A stretch of DNA of 10,998 bases from Bacteroidia bacterium (GTDB lineage Bacteria > Bacteroidota > Bacteroidia > Cytophagales > Cyclobacteriaceae): the NCBI GenBank assembly GCA_012031955.1, contig JAAURZ010000033.1, positions 1 through 10,998 of the forward strand, given 5' to 3'. The notes beneath the pieces were generated by a model. The model searched no databases. It had not been told where the DNA came from and was given only the letters and a program-made list of their open reading frames with translations. Positions 1-7,229 of the stretch are shown here, in pieces. A program made the position numbers and the translations under genes. Position 1 is the stretch's first letter. The number at the start of each line of letters is the position of its first letter.

Positions 1-426
1 TGGCACTACCATCTGCGGAAAATCCTCAAACGCTTTCATGAACGACGTGCTGCATCGCCAGTATACTGGGCTGTCGGCAGGCACCGCGTCGTAGTTCTTA
101 CTCGCCTCCGCATAGGCCTTGTCGTCGATAACCTTCTGCTGAATTTCTTCCACGGCGGCCAGCGAAGGGTAGGCGATGAGTACATACAGTTTGATGGGCT
201 CGGCCTTGCCCAGTTCTGTAAAAGCGCCCACTGCTTTAACCCCGGCACGATTGAGTGCGGGTATGAACGCTTTGGAAAGGTACTCATCCATCAGTCCTTT
301 GTTTCGCACTTCGTAAATACGCAGTTCATAGTATTCACCTACCTTCTTTTGCTGCGCCCATGCAAACCCGGTAGTGGTGGCTGCCGCCACCGTAAGCGAT
401 TGTTTGAGAAATTTTCTTCGTGACAT
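1..426 (-). CDS. NIPSNAP family protein, Tat-exported (C-terminus cut by window edge)
   Basis: The frame is open from the ATG at 426 to the window edge (142 codons, no stop), so the 3' part lies outside. Residues 2-8 read SRRKFLK, an exact twin-arginine motif. A hydrophobic Ala/Thr stretch follows, then a likely cleavage site after AWA (residues 22-24), so the product is probably exported folded. From residue 32 the mature part reads YYELRIYEVRN, which resembles the start of NIPSNAP-family (dimeric alpha/beta-barrel) domains, and RIYEV is typical of bacterial members. These proteins usually have about 230-260 residues with two such domains, so roughly half is missing. Biochemical roles of bacterial NIPSNAP proteins are largely unknown. 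The gene starts 10 bp after the stop of the exported DsrE-like gene and is probably co-transcribed with it. The family call is fairly firm; no function can be given. Confidence 0.88.
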   Translation of the reverse strand, partial: MSRRKFLKQSLTVAAATTTGFAWAQQKKVGEYYELRIYEVRNKGLMDEYLSKAFIPALNRAGVKAVGAFTELGKAEPIKLYVLIAYPSLAAVEEIQQKVIDDKAYAEASKNYDAVPADSPVYWRCSTSFMKAFEDFPQMVVP

Positions 427-436
427 ATTTTAAGGA

Positions 437-967
437 TTAAAATTCCAGCACGGCGTAACCGTTGAGTTGATAGGTTGTAACGGTTGTAAGCATCGACAAT
501 GCGATGGTTACACCGGGTATCAATGTGCGGTGATCTACCTCCCTGCCGATAAGCGACTGGCCACACACAAAAATCTTCACGTCATTTTGCAGTAGTTCCT
601 CCACCAGCGCGAGGTTGGGGTTGTCGGTATCGAACCTGGCCTTGTAGGCTTCGTTGTTCATGATGGTGTAGGTTGCATCCGAATGAATTACTGCAACCAC
701 ATGCAGGTTTTCGCGCTTCACGCCGCCCACTGCATGAAGGTTAATTAGTCGTGCCACACGCTCAAGCGCTGGGTTGAGCATGCGTGGTTTTGGTGAGCCC
801 GAGTTTACGTCAATCACGATCTTGTAGTCCATTTCGGGATCGGGCCTTTCTTCGGCAAACGGAATATCATAAATGGCTCCGGTTGTTTTGATGACCGGGC
901 TCACCCGTGTTTGCGCGTGGCTCGCCCACGATGCCGCCAACAACACTGTCAATGTTACTATTTTCAT
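437..967 (-). CDS. Exported DsrE/DsrF-like family protein
   Basis: The 176-residue product starts at the ATG at 967. A longer in-frame reading back to 1051 only adds a non-signal-like N-terminus. MKIVTLTVLLAASWASHAQ is a clean Sec signal peptide with likely cleavage after SHA. The mature part has the DsrE-like layout: YKIVIDVNSG strand (49-58), an ERVARLINLHAVGG helix and turn (69-82), NLHVVAVIHSDA (88-98), and KIFVCGQSL (131-139) with a single cysteine at 135, where many DsrE-like proteins carry a VCGxxx motif. Cytoplasmic DsrE proteins pass sulfur through cysteines, but whether this exported form does so is unknown. An AAAAGG tract abuts the ATG directly, too close to be an ordinary Shine-Dalgarno site. 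NIPSNAP follows 10 bp downstream. The 138 bp upstream separates the pair from the GNAT gene, so it may have its own promoter. Confidence 0.83.
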   Translation of the reverse strand: MKIVTLTVLLAASWASHAQTRVSPVIKTTGAIYDIPFAEERPDPEMDYKIVIDVNSGSPKPRMLNPALERVARLINLHAVGGVKRENLHVVAVIHSDATYTIMNNEAYKARFDTDNPNLALVEELLQNDVKIFVCGQSLIGREVDHRTLIPGVTIALSMLTTVTTYQLNGYAVLEF

Positions 968-1105
968 CCTTTTATCAATTTCAAAATTTTGTGCGTAGTT
1001 GCTGGGTCGATGGTCCGCCATTCGTTGGGCTGCTTTACCAGGAGACGCCACATCCGTTTTCGTTTGCTCCTAAAGCTAGCCATTTTCTATTGATGCCTTC
1101 GGGGC

Positions 1106-1588
1106 CTAAAGTGTTAAGCGGTAAAAAACGTCGCAGGCAAAATGTCCTGTGTTGCCCATTGGTCCGGGTATTCTTTTAAACCCGTTTCGTTCGTACAGTT
1201 TCATTGCCTGCACCATGGTGTTGAATGTTTCCAGGTAGCAACTAGTGAAACCGAAATCGCGGGCGGCGAGCAGGCAATGTGAAAGCAGTGTCTGGCCCAG
1301 GCCCTTGCCCCGGGCTTGCGGAAGGAAGTACATTTTCTTCAGCTCGCAGGTATCGGGGTTGCCGTCTTGCAATGGGGCCACTCCGCCACCGCCCAGCACC
1401 TGACCGTCGTGTTCGCACACGAGGTATGCGCAACGAGGCTGCCGGTATGCCTCATACATGCGATCGACTTCGTTGTCGTGGATGGCGAAACCCTGGCCGC
1501 CGGCGCCAAACTCGGGCATCACCGTTCGTATAATGCCAGCTATGGCTGCATCGTCGGCTGCGGTTATGGGTCTTATAACGGTTGTCAA
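1106..1588 (-). CDS. GNAT family N-acetyltransferase
   Basis: A 160-residue single-domain GNAT protein. The N-terminus TTVIRPITAADDAAI is the usual first strand and helix. The acetyl-CoA pyrophosphate loop is QARGKGLG at 91-98 (Q/R-x-x-G-x-G), preceded by CELKKMYFLP (strand beta4) and followed by AMKLYERNGFKR (128-139), the typical C-terminal half. The acceptor substrate cannot be read from the sequence. The chosen start is TTG at 1588, which overlaps the hutF stop as TTGA and has AAGGA seven bases upstream. The frame stays open far upstream, but that part is antisense-like sequence inside hutF and not GNAT-like; there is no in-frame ATG near the domain start. The coupling to hutF suggests co-translation. 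It could modify a histidine-pathway compound, but it may simply be a neighbour. Confidence 0.85.
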   Translation of the reverse strand: MTTVIRPITAADDAAIAGIIRTVMPEFGAGGQGFAIHDNEVDRMYEAYRQPRCAYLVCEHDGQVLGGGGVAPLQDGNPDTCELKKMYFLPQARGKGLGQTLLSHCLLAARDFGFTSCYLETFNTMVQAMKLYERNGFKRIPGPMGNTGHFACDVFYRLTL

Positions 1589-2982
1589 GCTTTTGTCCTT
1601 AATGCGTTCACTGTTTTTGCAAATTCCTTCTCCAATTTCTCTTGCAGCGGATGTTGCTGCGCGCGGACTTTCCACTGGCCGTTCACGAGTGTGCCGTAGT
1701 AGTGCGACGGATCGGAAGAATATACAATGGCGGGCAGCAGTGTAGGCAGGCTGCCTTGCAAGAGCGGCGCGTGGGCATCGAGTACAAGTGCGTCGAGCGG
1801 CTGGCCGACTGCAAAGTGGTTGTTCCAGGACAGGCCCATTGCTTTGCGGCCGGTGGCTATGCTCTCGTTCACGAGTAACGACGCTGCGTTTTCGCCCAGC
1901 GGATTGCGCAAGTTGGTAACAAGGCGTTGGCGATAGTCGATCATGCGAAGTTCTTCCAATGGATTCAGTCCAATGTGGCTGTCGGTGCCTATCGACCAAC
2001 GGCCGCCGCTTTGCACAAACTCTTTCATGCGAAAAAAGCCATCGCCAAGATTTCCCTCGGTTGACGGGCACAGCACGACGCTTGCCTTGGTTGCGGCGAG
2101 CCGCTTCACCTCTTCGTCGTCGAGGTGCGTGGAGTGCACGAGGTGGAAGCGGTCGTTAACAGGCAGGTTGTCCAGCACCCATTGCATGGGGCGGCTTCCC
2201 CAGGCGTGCAGGCAGTCGGCAACTTCTTTTTTCTGTTCGGCTACGTGTATGTGAAAAGGTATTGTCGCCGGGCCGTTCGCTACGGTTTGAATGAGCTGGT
2301 CCGGGTCTGCTGCTCGCAAAGAATGAACGCTGAACGCCAGGTGCGCGTGCGAATGCGATGCCACAGCGTGCGCGCTGTCGTCGAGCAGTTGAAGATAGTC
2401 GTCGACTGTTTTGGAAATAAAGCGACGTTGTCGTGGTTGGGGCTCGGTGTTGAAGCCTCCCTTCTGATAGAACACCGGTACGAGGGTGATGTTGATACCT
2501 GCGGTGGCAGCGGCCGCCACCAATCGTTCGCCCATTTCGGCCAGGTTGTTATAAGGCTTCCCGTTCTTATCGTGATGCAGGTAGTGAAACTCCGCCACGT
2601 GGGTGTATCCATGTCGTAGCATTTCTGCGTAAAGCATTGTTGCCACACTTTCGTACTCGTCGGGATCGAACAGCAGCGCGCATTCGTACATCACTTCCCG
2701 CCAGGTCCAAAAGTCGTCGTACATATTGGAAGGATGTGTTTCGGCGAGCCCTGCCATTGCGTATTGAAAAGCGTGGGAGTGTGTGTTTTGAAATCCCGGC
2801 AATGCGAAACCTTGAATCGCCTCGACGGCCACCGGCTGATCGGGCGGTGTTGCGGAAATATATTGAACGATACCTTGCGTGTCTGCACCGACAAAGGCGG
2901 GACTCAACCAGCCTGTCTTCTGCCACAGCCCCTTGAAGCGATAATACTGAAGCGGGTTCAAGTAGTAAAGATTTTCGGACAA
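1585..2982 (-). CDS. hutF: Formimidoylglutamate deiminase HutF
   Basis: An amidohydrolase-superfamily enzyme that hydrolyses N-formimino-L-glutamate to N-formyl-L-glutamate and ammonia in the five-step histidine pathway. Counting from TTG at 2982 (465 residues), the metal site is complete: GFQNTHSHAFQ (63-73) with His68 and His70, HIHVAEQ with His246, LVHSTH with His283, and GTDSH with Asp334. CPSTEGNLGDG (305-315) and GLNPLEELRMIDYRQRL (from 338) are hallmark HutF segments that separate it from guanine or chlorohydrolase relatives. Length is normal for the family. No ATG exists before residue 75, which lies beyond the HSH motif, so a non-ATG start is required. TTG at 2982 begins one base after the hutG stop; TTG at 3009 and TTG at 2961 are alternatives. 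hutG lies directly upstream and the GNAT gene overlaps the end. Confidence 0.93.
   Translation of the reverse strand: MSENLYYLNPLQYYRFKGLWQKTGWLSPAFVGADTQGIVQYISATPPDQPVAVEAIQGFALPGFQNTHSHAFQYAMAGLAETHPSNMYDDFWTWREVMYECALLFDPDEYESVATMLYAEMLRHGYTHVAEFHYLHHDKNGKPYNNLAEMGERLVAAAATAGINITLVPVFYQKGGFNTEPQPRQRRFISKTVDDYLQLLDDSAHAVASHSHAHLAFSVHSLRAADPDQLIQTVANGPATIPFHIHVAEQKKEVADCLHAWGSRPMQWVLDNLPVNDRFHLVHSTHLDDEEVKRLAATKASVVLCPSTEGNLGDGFFRMKEFVQSGGRWSIGTDSHIGLNPLEELRMIDYRQRLVTNLRNPLGENAASLLVNESIATGRKAMGLSWNNHFAVGQPLDALVLDAHAPLLQGSLPTLLPAIVYSSDPSHYYGTLVNGQWKVRAQQHPLQEKLEKEFAKTVNALRTKA
1596..1600 (-). promoter_or_regulatory. Shine-Dalgarno-like site for the TTG-started GNAT gene
   Basis: On the minus strand AAGGA lies seven bases before the TTG at 1588, inside the last codons of hutF. 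It is the best purine match before any possible start of this gene. With the TTGA overlap it supports TTG as the real initiation codon and reinitiation after hutF termination. Confidence 0.5.
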
Positions 2983-2983
2983 G

Positions 2984-3789
2984 CTATTGCATGGTCGACA
3001 ACTTATCAAGCAGGGCTCCGAATGTTTTTTTCAGCAGCGACCTCATCTTGTCCGCGCGCGGCTTGTCGTAATTGATTTCTGCGTCGTCCATGTAGTGCGT
3101 CTTGCACATCTCGAGTTGCAGTGCGTGCTGCCGGTGCGCCGGCTGCCCGAATGTGCGCGTGATGGAACCACCTTTGAAGGGGTGGTTGTGGTTGACTTGG
3201 TGGGGTCCGCTGCGCAGCACACTTAATGCAGTGTCGATGAGGGCCGGTGCCGCCGATTGTTGGTCGGCGCTTCCCAGAATCATATCGGGAAAAGCATCAG
3301 GCTGAATCGTGGGCACCACGCTGCGTATAGAGTGGCAATCCCAGAGCAGGACAACGCCGTGGGTTGCTTTCACTTCGTCGAGCAACTGTTGCACTTTGCT
3401 GTGGTAGGGCTGGTAATAATGTTCAATTCTCCGGTCCACTTCCGTGGCGGCAACCTCGTGTCTTCGTCGAGGTAGAGCGGCTCGCCCAGGAATGTAGTTG
3501 TTGGGCATAATGCCGTTATAATTCTGCCGTCGTGGTACAGCGGTTTGCCCTGGCGGTCGCGGTTTATGTCGATCACCCAACGGCTGTAGCGTGCCGATAT
3601 CATGGTCATGCCCATAGCAGGTGCAAAGTCATATAGCCGATCGACGAACCAGTCGGTATCGTCGGGTTGGTTGCGCAGGTGCGGTTTGTATGCTCCTTTA
3701 ATCTCCCCGGGAAATTCGGTGCCGCAATGTGGTACGCTCACCACGATGGGCCCAGGTGCGGAGGCGCGATGTATGACAAAGGGATCCAA
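2984..3789 (-). pseudogene. hutG: N-formylglutamate deformylase HutG, interrupted by a frameshift
   Basis: HutG hydrolyses N-formyl-L-glutamate to glutamate and formate, the step after HutF. The N-terminal part (TTG at 3789, 110 clear codons) contains VVSVPHCGTEFP (16-27), DDTDWFVDRLY (43-53), SRWVIDINRD (69-78) and PTTTFLGEPLY (96-106). The C-terminal part continues in another frame with EVDRRIEHYYQPYH, LLWDCHSIRS, HNHPFKGGSITRTFGQP and LQLEMCKTHYM, ending at TAG 2984-2986. Neither frame alone contains the whole enzyme. Adding one base near 3458 gives a continuous 268-residue protein of normal HutG length. The break is not in a homopolymer. It may be a true inactivating mutation or a sequence error; the remaining motifs look unblemished, which favours recent loss or error. 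The start lies two bases after the stop of the upstream coiled-coil gene, and no ATG is available before the VPH motif. Confidence 0.86.
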
Positions 3790-3791
3790 TA

Positions 3792-4067
3792 TTATTTCTT
3801 CGAGGATTTACGATGCAATTCGGCGAGTGTCGCTTCTAATTCCCTGTTGGTAGCTTCCACGATCCTGCGCGATGCCTCGGCCATTTCGCGCTGGCGTTCG
3901 GCTTCCATTTTTGCAGTCTCGGCTTCCTTGCGCATCAGTTCTGTTTGCTGTTCCAGTTTGGCTACGTGGACTTGCAGTTTTTCGGCGCGCTTGCGCTGAG
4001 AATAACCGTAGGCCATCGACACGACCACCAGCAATGCCATGGCTACAACAACGATTCTTGCTCTCAT
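3792..4067 (-). CDS. Small membrane-anchored coiled-coil protein
   Basis: A 91-residue protein of unrecognised family that starts at ATG 4067. Residues 5-20 (IVVVAMALLVVVSMAY) form one hydrophobic segment, either a transmembrane anchor or an uncleaved signal. Residues 24-88 are almost entirely charged or helix-forming (RKRAEKLQVHVAKLEQQ, RKEAETAKMEAERQREMAEA) with heptad-like spacing, so a coiled coil is very likely. The end is basic (HRKSSKK). The basic residues just after the helix would hold that side in the cytoplasm if the helix stays, but orientation is uncertain. The gene sits 33 bp after the GH3 gene and two bases before hutG. It resembles the coiled-coil tail of the preceding GH3 protein in composition only. 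No function can be assigned. Confidence 0.75.
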   Translation of the reverse strand: MRARIVVVAMALLVVVSMAYGYSQRKRAEKLQVHVAKLEQQTELMRKEAETAKMEAERQREMAEASRRIVEATNRELEATLAELHRKSSKK

Positions 4068-4100
4068 GTATTAATAATTGATTTTAATGGACACACCGTG

Positions 4101-5363
4101 TTAGTCTTTCTTCTTCTTCTTTTTCTTGCCTCCCTCCTGTTTTGCCTTTTCAGCCTCATATTCGGCTTTTGTTTGCTCATACAACGCTTGCGCGCGCTGT
4201 GCGGCTTCGCGAGCGTATTTCTCCTGTTGCACAAGTTGCTGCTGAAGGCGTTGGGCCTCCGCCTTGTAATCCGTATTGTCGAACAGCTTGTGCTTCACCT
4301 TCATGATGCGTCGGTACGATTCATCGATTCGTTCTTCGCTGATCTCGCCTTTCTTCACGTACTCTTTTATGATCTTGTGCACTACGTCCACGGTGCGGTT
4401 GTCGGAGCCGCTGATGTTGTTGGAGAAGGTCATAATGTCGACGCCGGCAAGAATTGCAAGCCGTATGGCATCCTCCAGTCCATAGTGTTTGGTAATGGCA
4501 TGCATTTGCATGTCGTCGGAAAATATGACACCGTCGAAATGGAGTTCCTTGCGGAGGATGCCGGTGAGTATGTTGTCCGAGAGTGTACCGGGGTGGCCGT
4601 CGGGGTCGAGCTTTTTGTTTACAATGTGGCTCGTCATCACCGCGTCGGCATAGCCTTCTTCAATCAGCTTCGCGTAGGGTGTAAGTTCGCGGCGTTGCCA
4701 GGTGTTGGTAACATCTGCGATTCCAAGGTGGGTGTCGTCTTTGGAGCTGCCGTGTCCGGGAAAATGTTTGAGCGAAGTGAGCACATTGTATTTGTGATGC
4801 TGCTCAATAAACTCCTTGGCAAGAAGCGTGACGCTGTCTTCATTTGCAGAAAACGAGCGACCGTGTCGCGCGATTACAGGGTTCTGCGGATTGACATTCA
4901 CATCGACCACCGGCGCGAAGTTTACATTGATGCCAAGGCCGCCAAGTGTAGCAGCCGTGGCTTCGGCGTAGAATTGCACTGAGTCCAGTGTTCCGGCTTT
5001 GCCCATTGCCTCTGCTGTAATTGAGTTGGTGAATCCGTATTTGGGTTTCAACCTGTTTACCCTGCCACCTTCCTGGTCGATTGCAATGAAAATGGGGATC
5101 GGTGCGGCATGCTGGTACGTCCAGGTGATCTTCTTCAACGCCGCGAAGGAATTCTTTACAGGAATGTTCTTTTCGAAAATGATAATCGACCCGACTTTTC
5201 CCTGGCGGATCTCTTCAAGCACGATCGGGTCGACTTCAGCTTTTGGAAATCCGATCAGGATCATTTGTCCTATTTTAATGTCGAGGCTGTCGCGTTGCTG
5301 GGCGCGTGCTTTTGTGCAGGCTAATGCCATCAGTATGCAGACAAATATTCGGCTTCGTGTCAT
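4101..5363 (-). CDS. Exported glycoside hydrolase family 3, NagZ-like beta-N-acetylhexosaminidase
   Basis: A 420-residue protein with signal peptide MTRSRIFVCILMALACTKARA. The GH3 catalytic barrel spans about 28-360: IAIDQEGGRVNR (93-104), FAPVVDVN (149-156), RHGRSFS (166-172), SLKHFPGHGSSKDDTH (197-212) and IFSDDMQM (280-287). KHFPGHG with the following DTH is the loop carrying the NagZ-type His/Asp acid-base dyad, and Asp283 is the predicted nucleophile, so it probably removes N-acetylglucosamine from peptidoglycan fragments outside the cytoplasm. The usual C-terminal sandwich domain of large GH3 enzymes is absent. Residues 365-412 are instead an Ala/Gln/Glu/Lys coiled coil, ending in GG followed by seven lysines and Asp. 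It starts 7 bp after dacB, supporting a shared envelope role. The substrate is inferred from family motifs; another beta-glycoside is possible. Confidence 0.92.
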   Translation of the reverse strand: MTRSRIFVCILMALACTKARAQQRDSLDIKIGQMILIGFPKAEVDPIVLEEIRQGKVGSIIIFEKNIPVKNSFAALKKITWTYQHAAPIPIFIAIDQEGGRVNRLKPKYGFTNSITAEAMGKAGTLDSVQFYAEATAATLGGLGINVNFAPVVDVNVNPQNPVIARHGRSFSANEDSVTLLAKEFIEQHHKYNVLTSLKHFPGHGSSKDDTHLGIADVTNTWQRRELTPYAKLIEEGYADAVMTSHIVNKKLDPDGHPGTLSDNILTGILRKELHFDGVIFSDDMQMHAITKHYGLEDAIRLAILAGVDIMTFSNNISGSDNRTVDVVHKIIKEYVKKGEISEERIDESYRRIMKVKHKLFDNTDYKAEAQRLQQQLVQQEKYAREAAQRAQALYEQTKAEYEAEKAKQEGGKKKKKKKD

Positions 5364-5370
5364 AAAGGGT

Positions 5371-6669
5371 TCAGTAGTGTTGGTAGATGCTCCATAAGAG
5401 CGACTCCATGTTGGCGCGTATTTCGCGCGTCGGTGCTGTATAGTTATTATTCATGAACGAAAAGATCAACGTCTTTCCGCTTTTCGTCACTAAAAAGCCG
5501 CTGAGACAATGGTTGTTGCTAAGTGTACCTGTTTTGCCGAAGATGTAGGGCTTGTCGGCTTTGTATGAACTTTTGATGGTGCCCGCTATACCGCCGATGG
5601 CCAGCAGTTGAAAAAGTCTTTCGCGCGGCACGGCCTGGTAGACCTTCTTCCACAGGGCGACAATTGAGCGCGGCGTGAACAGATTGTAGCGCGAAAGGCC
5701 GGAGCCGTCTACCCAAACGGGTTCGTCGGGCAGATCTGCAAGCAGATTTTCTTTCGCATAGTTGATGGCAATGTTGGTATCGAGCGAGTCGGCAAGCATG
5801 CCGGCGCACATCAGCAGAATTTGTTCGGCGATAAAGTTGTCGCTTTCCTGCATCATCACCTTGTAGATGCTGTCGGCAGGTACGCTGTATAGTATGTTAG
5901 GGAGGCTGTCTTGCAATGGCACTATTTGAACAAGGCGTTGCAGTGTGTCGGCGAGCAGGCCGGCTATGAGGTTGGCGTTTAGCTTTAAGGGAATGTTCCA
6001 CTCATCGTTCAAGTGCTTTGGTCCGGACACCAGATCGAAAATGTTTCGCGATTCGTGTCTGACCAGGTCTTGGCGTTTACCCTGCATCTGCTGCCTTATG
6101 CTATCGGCAAATACGGGTGGCATTACAGTGAGGCCGCCGCCTTCCTGCTTAATGGTAGCAAAGTTTCCATATATCGGCAGTCCTGATCGTTCTGACGAGT
6201 AAGCGGAATTGTAATCATCCCACGACCAGCCGGGCCCAAACCTGGGTGCATAGAAATTAGATGGCGAAAAATAAAGATGGGGCCGTGCCTCTTTCAAAAA
6301 CGTGTACGTGCGGCCGTTGTCGAACACGTTCTTGTAGAGGAATGACGGGTCGCCTGTTCCGGCAAAGATCAATGAGTCTCCGCTGATGCGATACCTGAGC
6401 GCGGGCACTGAGTCGCCCAGCAGTTTCAGGCCGGTGTAGAAGGTGAATATTTTTGTGTTTGATGCGGGCGTGAAATACCTGGCGTCGTTGAAGGTAACTA
6501 TATTCTTGTTCTTTCCCAGGTCATAAAGGATGAAGCCTGTATGATCCTGAAATTTTTTCTCGGCAGCCCGAAGTTGCTTCGTTAGCATGCGAGGGCTCAC
6601 CGGCGAACACGAAGAGGCAAACACAAGCGCACCCAGCAGGAGCGCCATCCAATTTGCCGCACGCCTCAT
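5371..6669 (-). CDS. dacB: D-alanyl-D-alanine carboxypeptidase/endopeptidase (PBP4, family S13), lipoprotein
   Basis: A 432-residue penicillin-binding protein of the DacB type, which trims D-Ala from, or cleaves cross-links in, peptidoglycan. All three serine-enzyme motifs are present: PASNTK with nucleophile Ser70 and Lys73 (SxxK), ESDN at 275-278 (SxN) and FGKTGTLSN (378-386, KTG). The WVDGSGLSRYN segment (319-329) is typical of S13 enzymes. The N-terminus MRRAANWMALLLGALVFASSC ends in a lipobox-like ASSC, so Cys21 is a probable lipidation site and the protein would be membrane-anchored outside the cytoplasm. ATG at 6669 is preferred over an in-frame upstream start at 6699 because it gives the clean signal peptide and overlaps the dinB stop as ATGA. 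GH3 follows 7 bp downstream. Length is slightly under the E. coli enzyme (about 477). Confidence 0.93.
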   Translation of the reverse strand: MRRAANWMALLLGALVFASSCSPVSPRMLTKQLRAAEKKFQDHTGFILYDLGKNKNIVTFNDARYFTPASNTKIFTFYTGLKLLGDSVPALRYRISGDSLIFAGTGDPSFLYKNVFDNGRTYTFLKEARPHLYFSPSNFYAPRFGPGWSWDDYNSAYSSERSGLPIYGNFATIKQEGGGLTVMPPVFADSIRQQMQGKRQDLVRHESRNIFDLVSGPKHLNDEWNIPLKLNANLIAGLLADTLQRLVQIVPLQDSLPNILYSVPADSIYKVMMQESDNFIAEQILLMCAGMLADSLDTNIAINYAKENLLADLPDEPVWVDGSGLSRYNLFTPRSIVALWKKVYQAVPRERLFQLLAIGGIAGTIKSSYKADKPYIFGKTGTLSNNHCLSGFLVTKSGKTLIFSFMNNNYTAPTREIRANMESLLWSIYQHY

Positions 6670-7178
6670 GAAAGGTAACGCTGTTGCAGAATGGAACAAT
6701 GGTGGGCTTCATGGCCCGCGATTATGAATCCAAGATTGAGCACCGATACTTCCGTATTGTTTGCGCTGCCGGTGTAAGCAAGCATGGCCGGCGTGAAGCT
6801 TTTGTAGAGGTCGAGTGTGGAAGCGCGCAACCTCGACAGTTCGCCAGCGATGGCCGACAACGAACGTGCATGCGCATTGGCGCGCGGCGCGTAGTCATTT
6901 TCTTCGAACTTGTGCAGGTTCGTCTTGTCCTGCCGGGCGAAGCGCAGGGCACGGTACGCGAAAATTCGTTCGGCATCAATGACATGGCACAGTACCTCTT
7001 TGATGCTCCATTTGTCCGGCTGATACCTGTACTCACCTTTGTCTTCTGCAATCGTACTGACCAGGGCGAGGGCTTCCGTGCTGGATTTTTCCAGCGCTTC
7101 GTACAGGTCCATGTGTTTTACGCAATCGACATAGCCCTTGTAGAAGGGCGGCACGTGGTCCAAATCGGGTTGTATCAT
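6666..7178 (-). CDS. DinB family protein
   Basis: A 170-residue protein of the DinB/YfiT four-helix-bundle superfamily. The first core helix pattern is KWSIKEVLCHVIDAERIFAYRALRFARQD (57-84), in which KWS-x-KEVL-x-H-x-xD-xE is characteristic and His65 is a probable metal ligand. The last helix GHEAHHCSILQQRYL (155-169) supplies His156 and His160, giving the usual three-histidine site. Members include thiol-dependent transferases and many of unknown role; the substrate cannot be inferred here. ATG at 7178 is chosen; an in-frame TTG at 7202 would add eight residues outside the domain. The gene overlaps dacB by four bases (ATGA), indicating translational coupling, and lies 51 bp after the lipoprotein gene. 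It seems to be a cytoplasmic protein among envelope genes. Confidence 0.88.
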   Translation of the reverse strand: MIQPDLDHVPPFYKGYVDCVKHMDLYEALEKSSTEALALVSTIAEDKGEYRYQPDKWSIKEVLCHVIDAERIFAYRALRFARQDKTNLHKFEENDYAPRANAHARSLSAIAGELSRLRASTLDLYKSFTPAMLAYTGSANNTEVSVLNLGFIIAGHEAHHCSILQQRYLS

Positions 7179-7229
7179 AGGCAAGAGAATTGAAGCCGTC
7201 AATTTACTTAAATGACGATACGGCTCAAC

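Noticed and set aside
968..1105. Possible promoter (TAGCTTTA on the minus strand at 1071-1078) and a weak AGGAG/CTCCT stem in the gap before the DsrE-like gene.
   Set aside because: The -7 match lacks the final G and there is no TTG at the -33 distance. The stem is five base pairs with a loop of over 20 bases and no U tract, so neither a promoter nor a terminator can be supported.
1589..2071. N-terminal extension of the GNAT frame to 321 codons.
   Set aside because: The extra 161 residues overlap hutF in another frame, are rich in Arg/Ser/Pro in shadow-frame style, and are not needed for a normal-length GNAT domain.
2125..2619. A 164-codon plus-strand frame.
   Set aside because: It is antisense to hutF, whose motifs are complete across the whole stretch; the translation looks like no known protein.
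3945..4982. A 345-codon open frame on the plus strand with a leucine/phenylalanine-rich N-terminal part.
   Set aside because: It lies antisense to the GH3 gene, which has full catalytic motifs. The hydrophobic part is just the complement of the lysine/glutamate-rich GH3 tail, and no family motif is visible.
6521..6712. Short minus-strand frame across the dinB-dacB junction.
   Set aside because: It is an alternative frame of the dacB start and dinB end, both of which are supported by motifs and the ATGA overlap.
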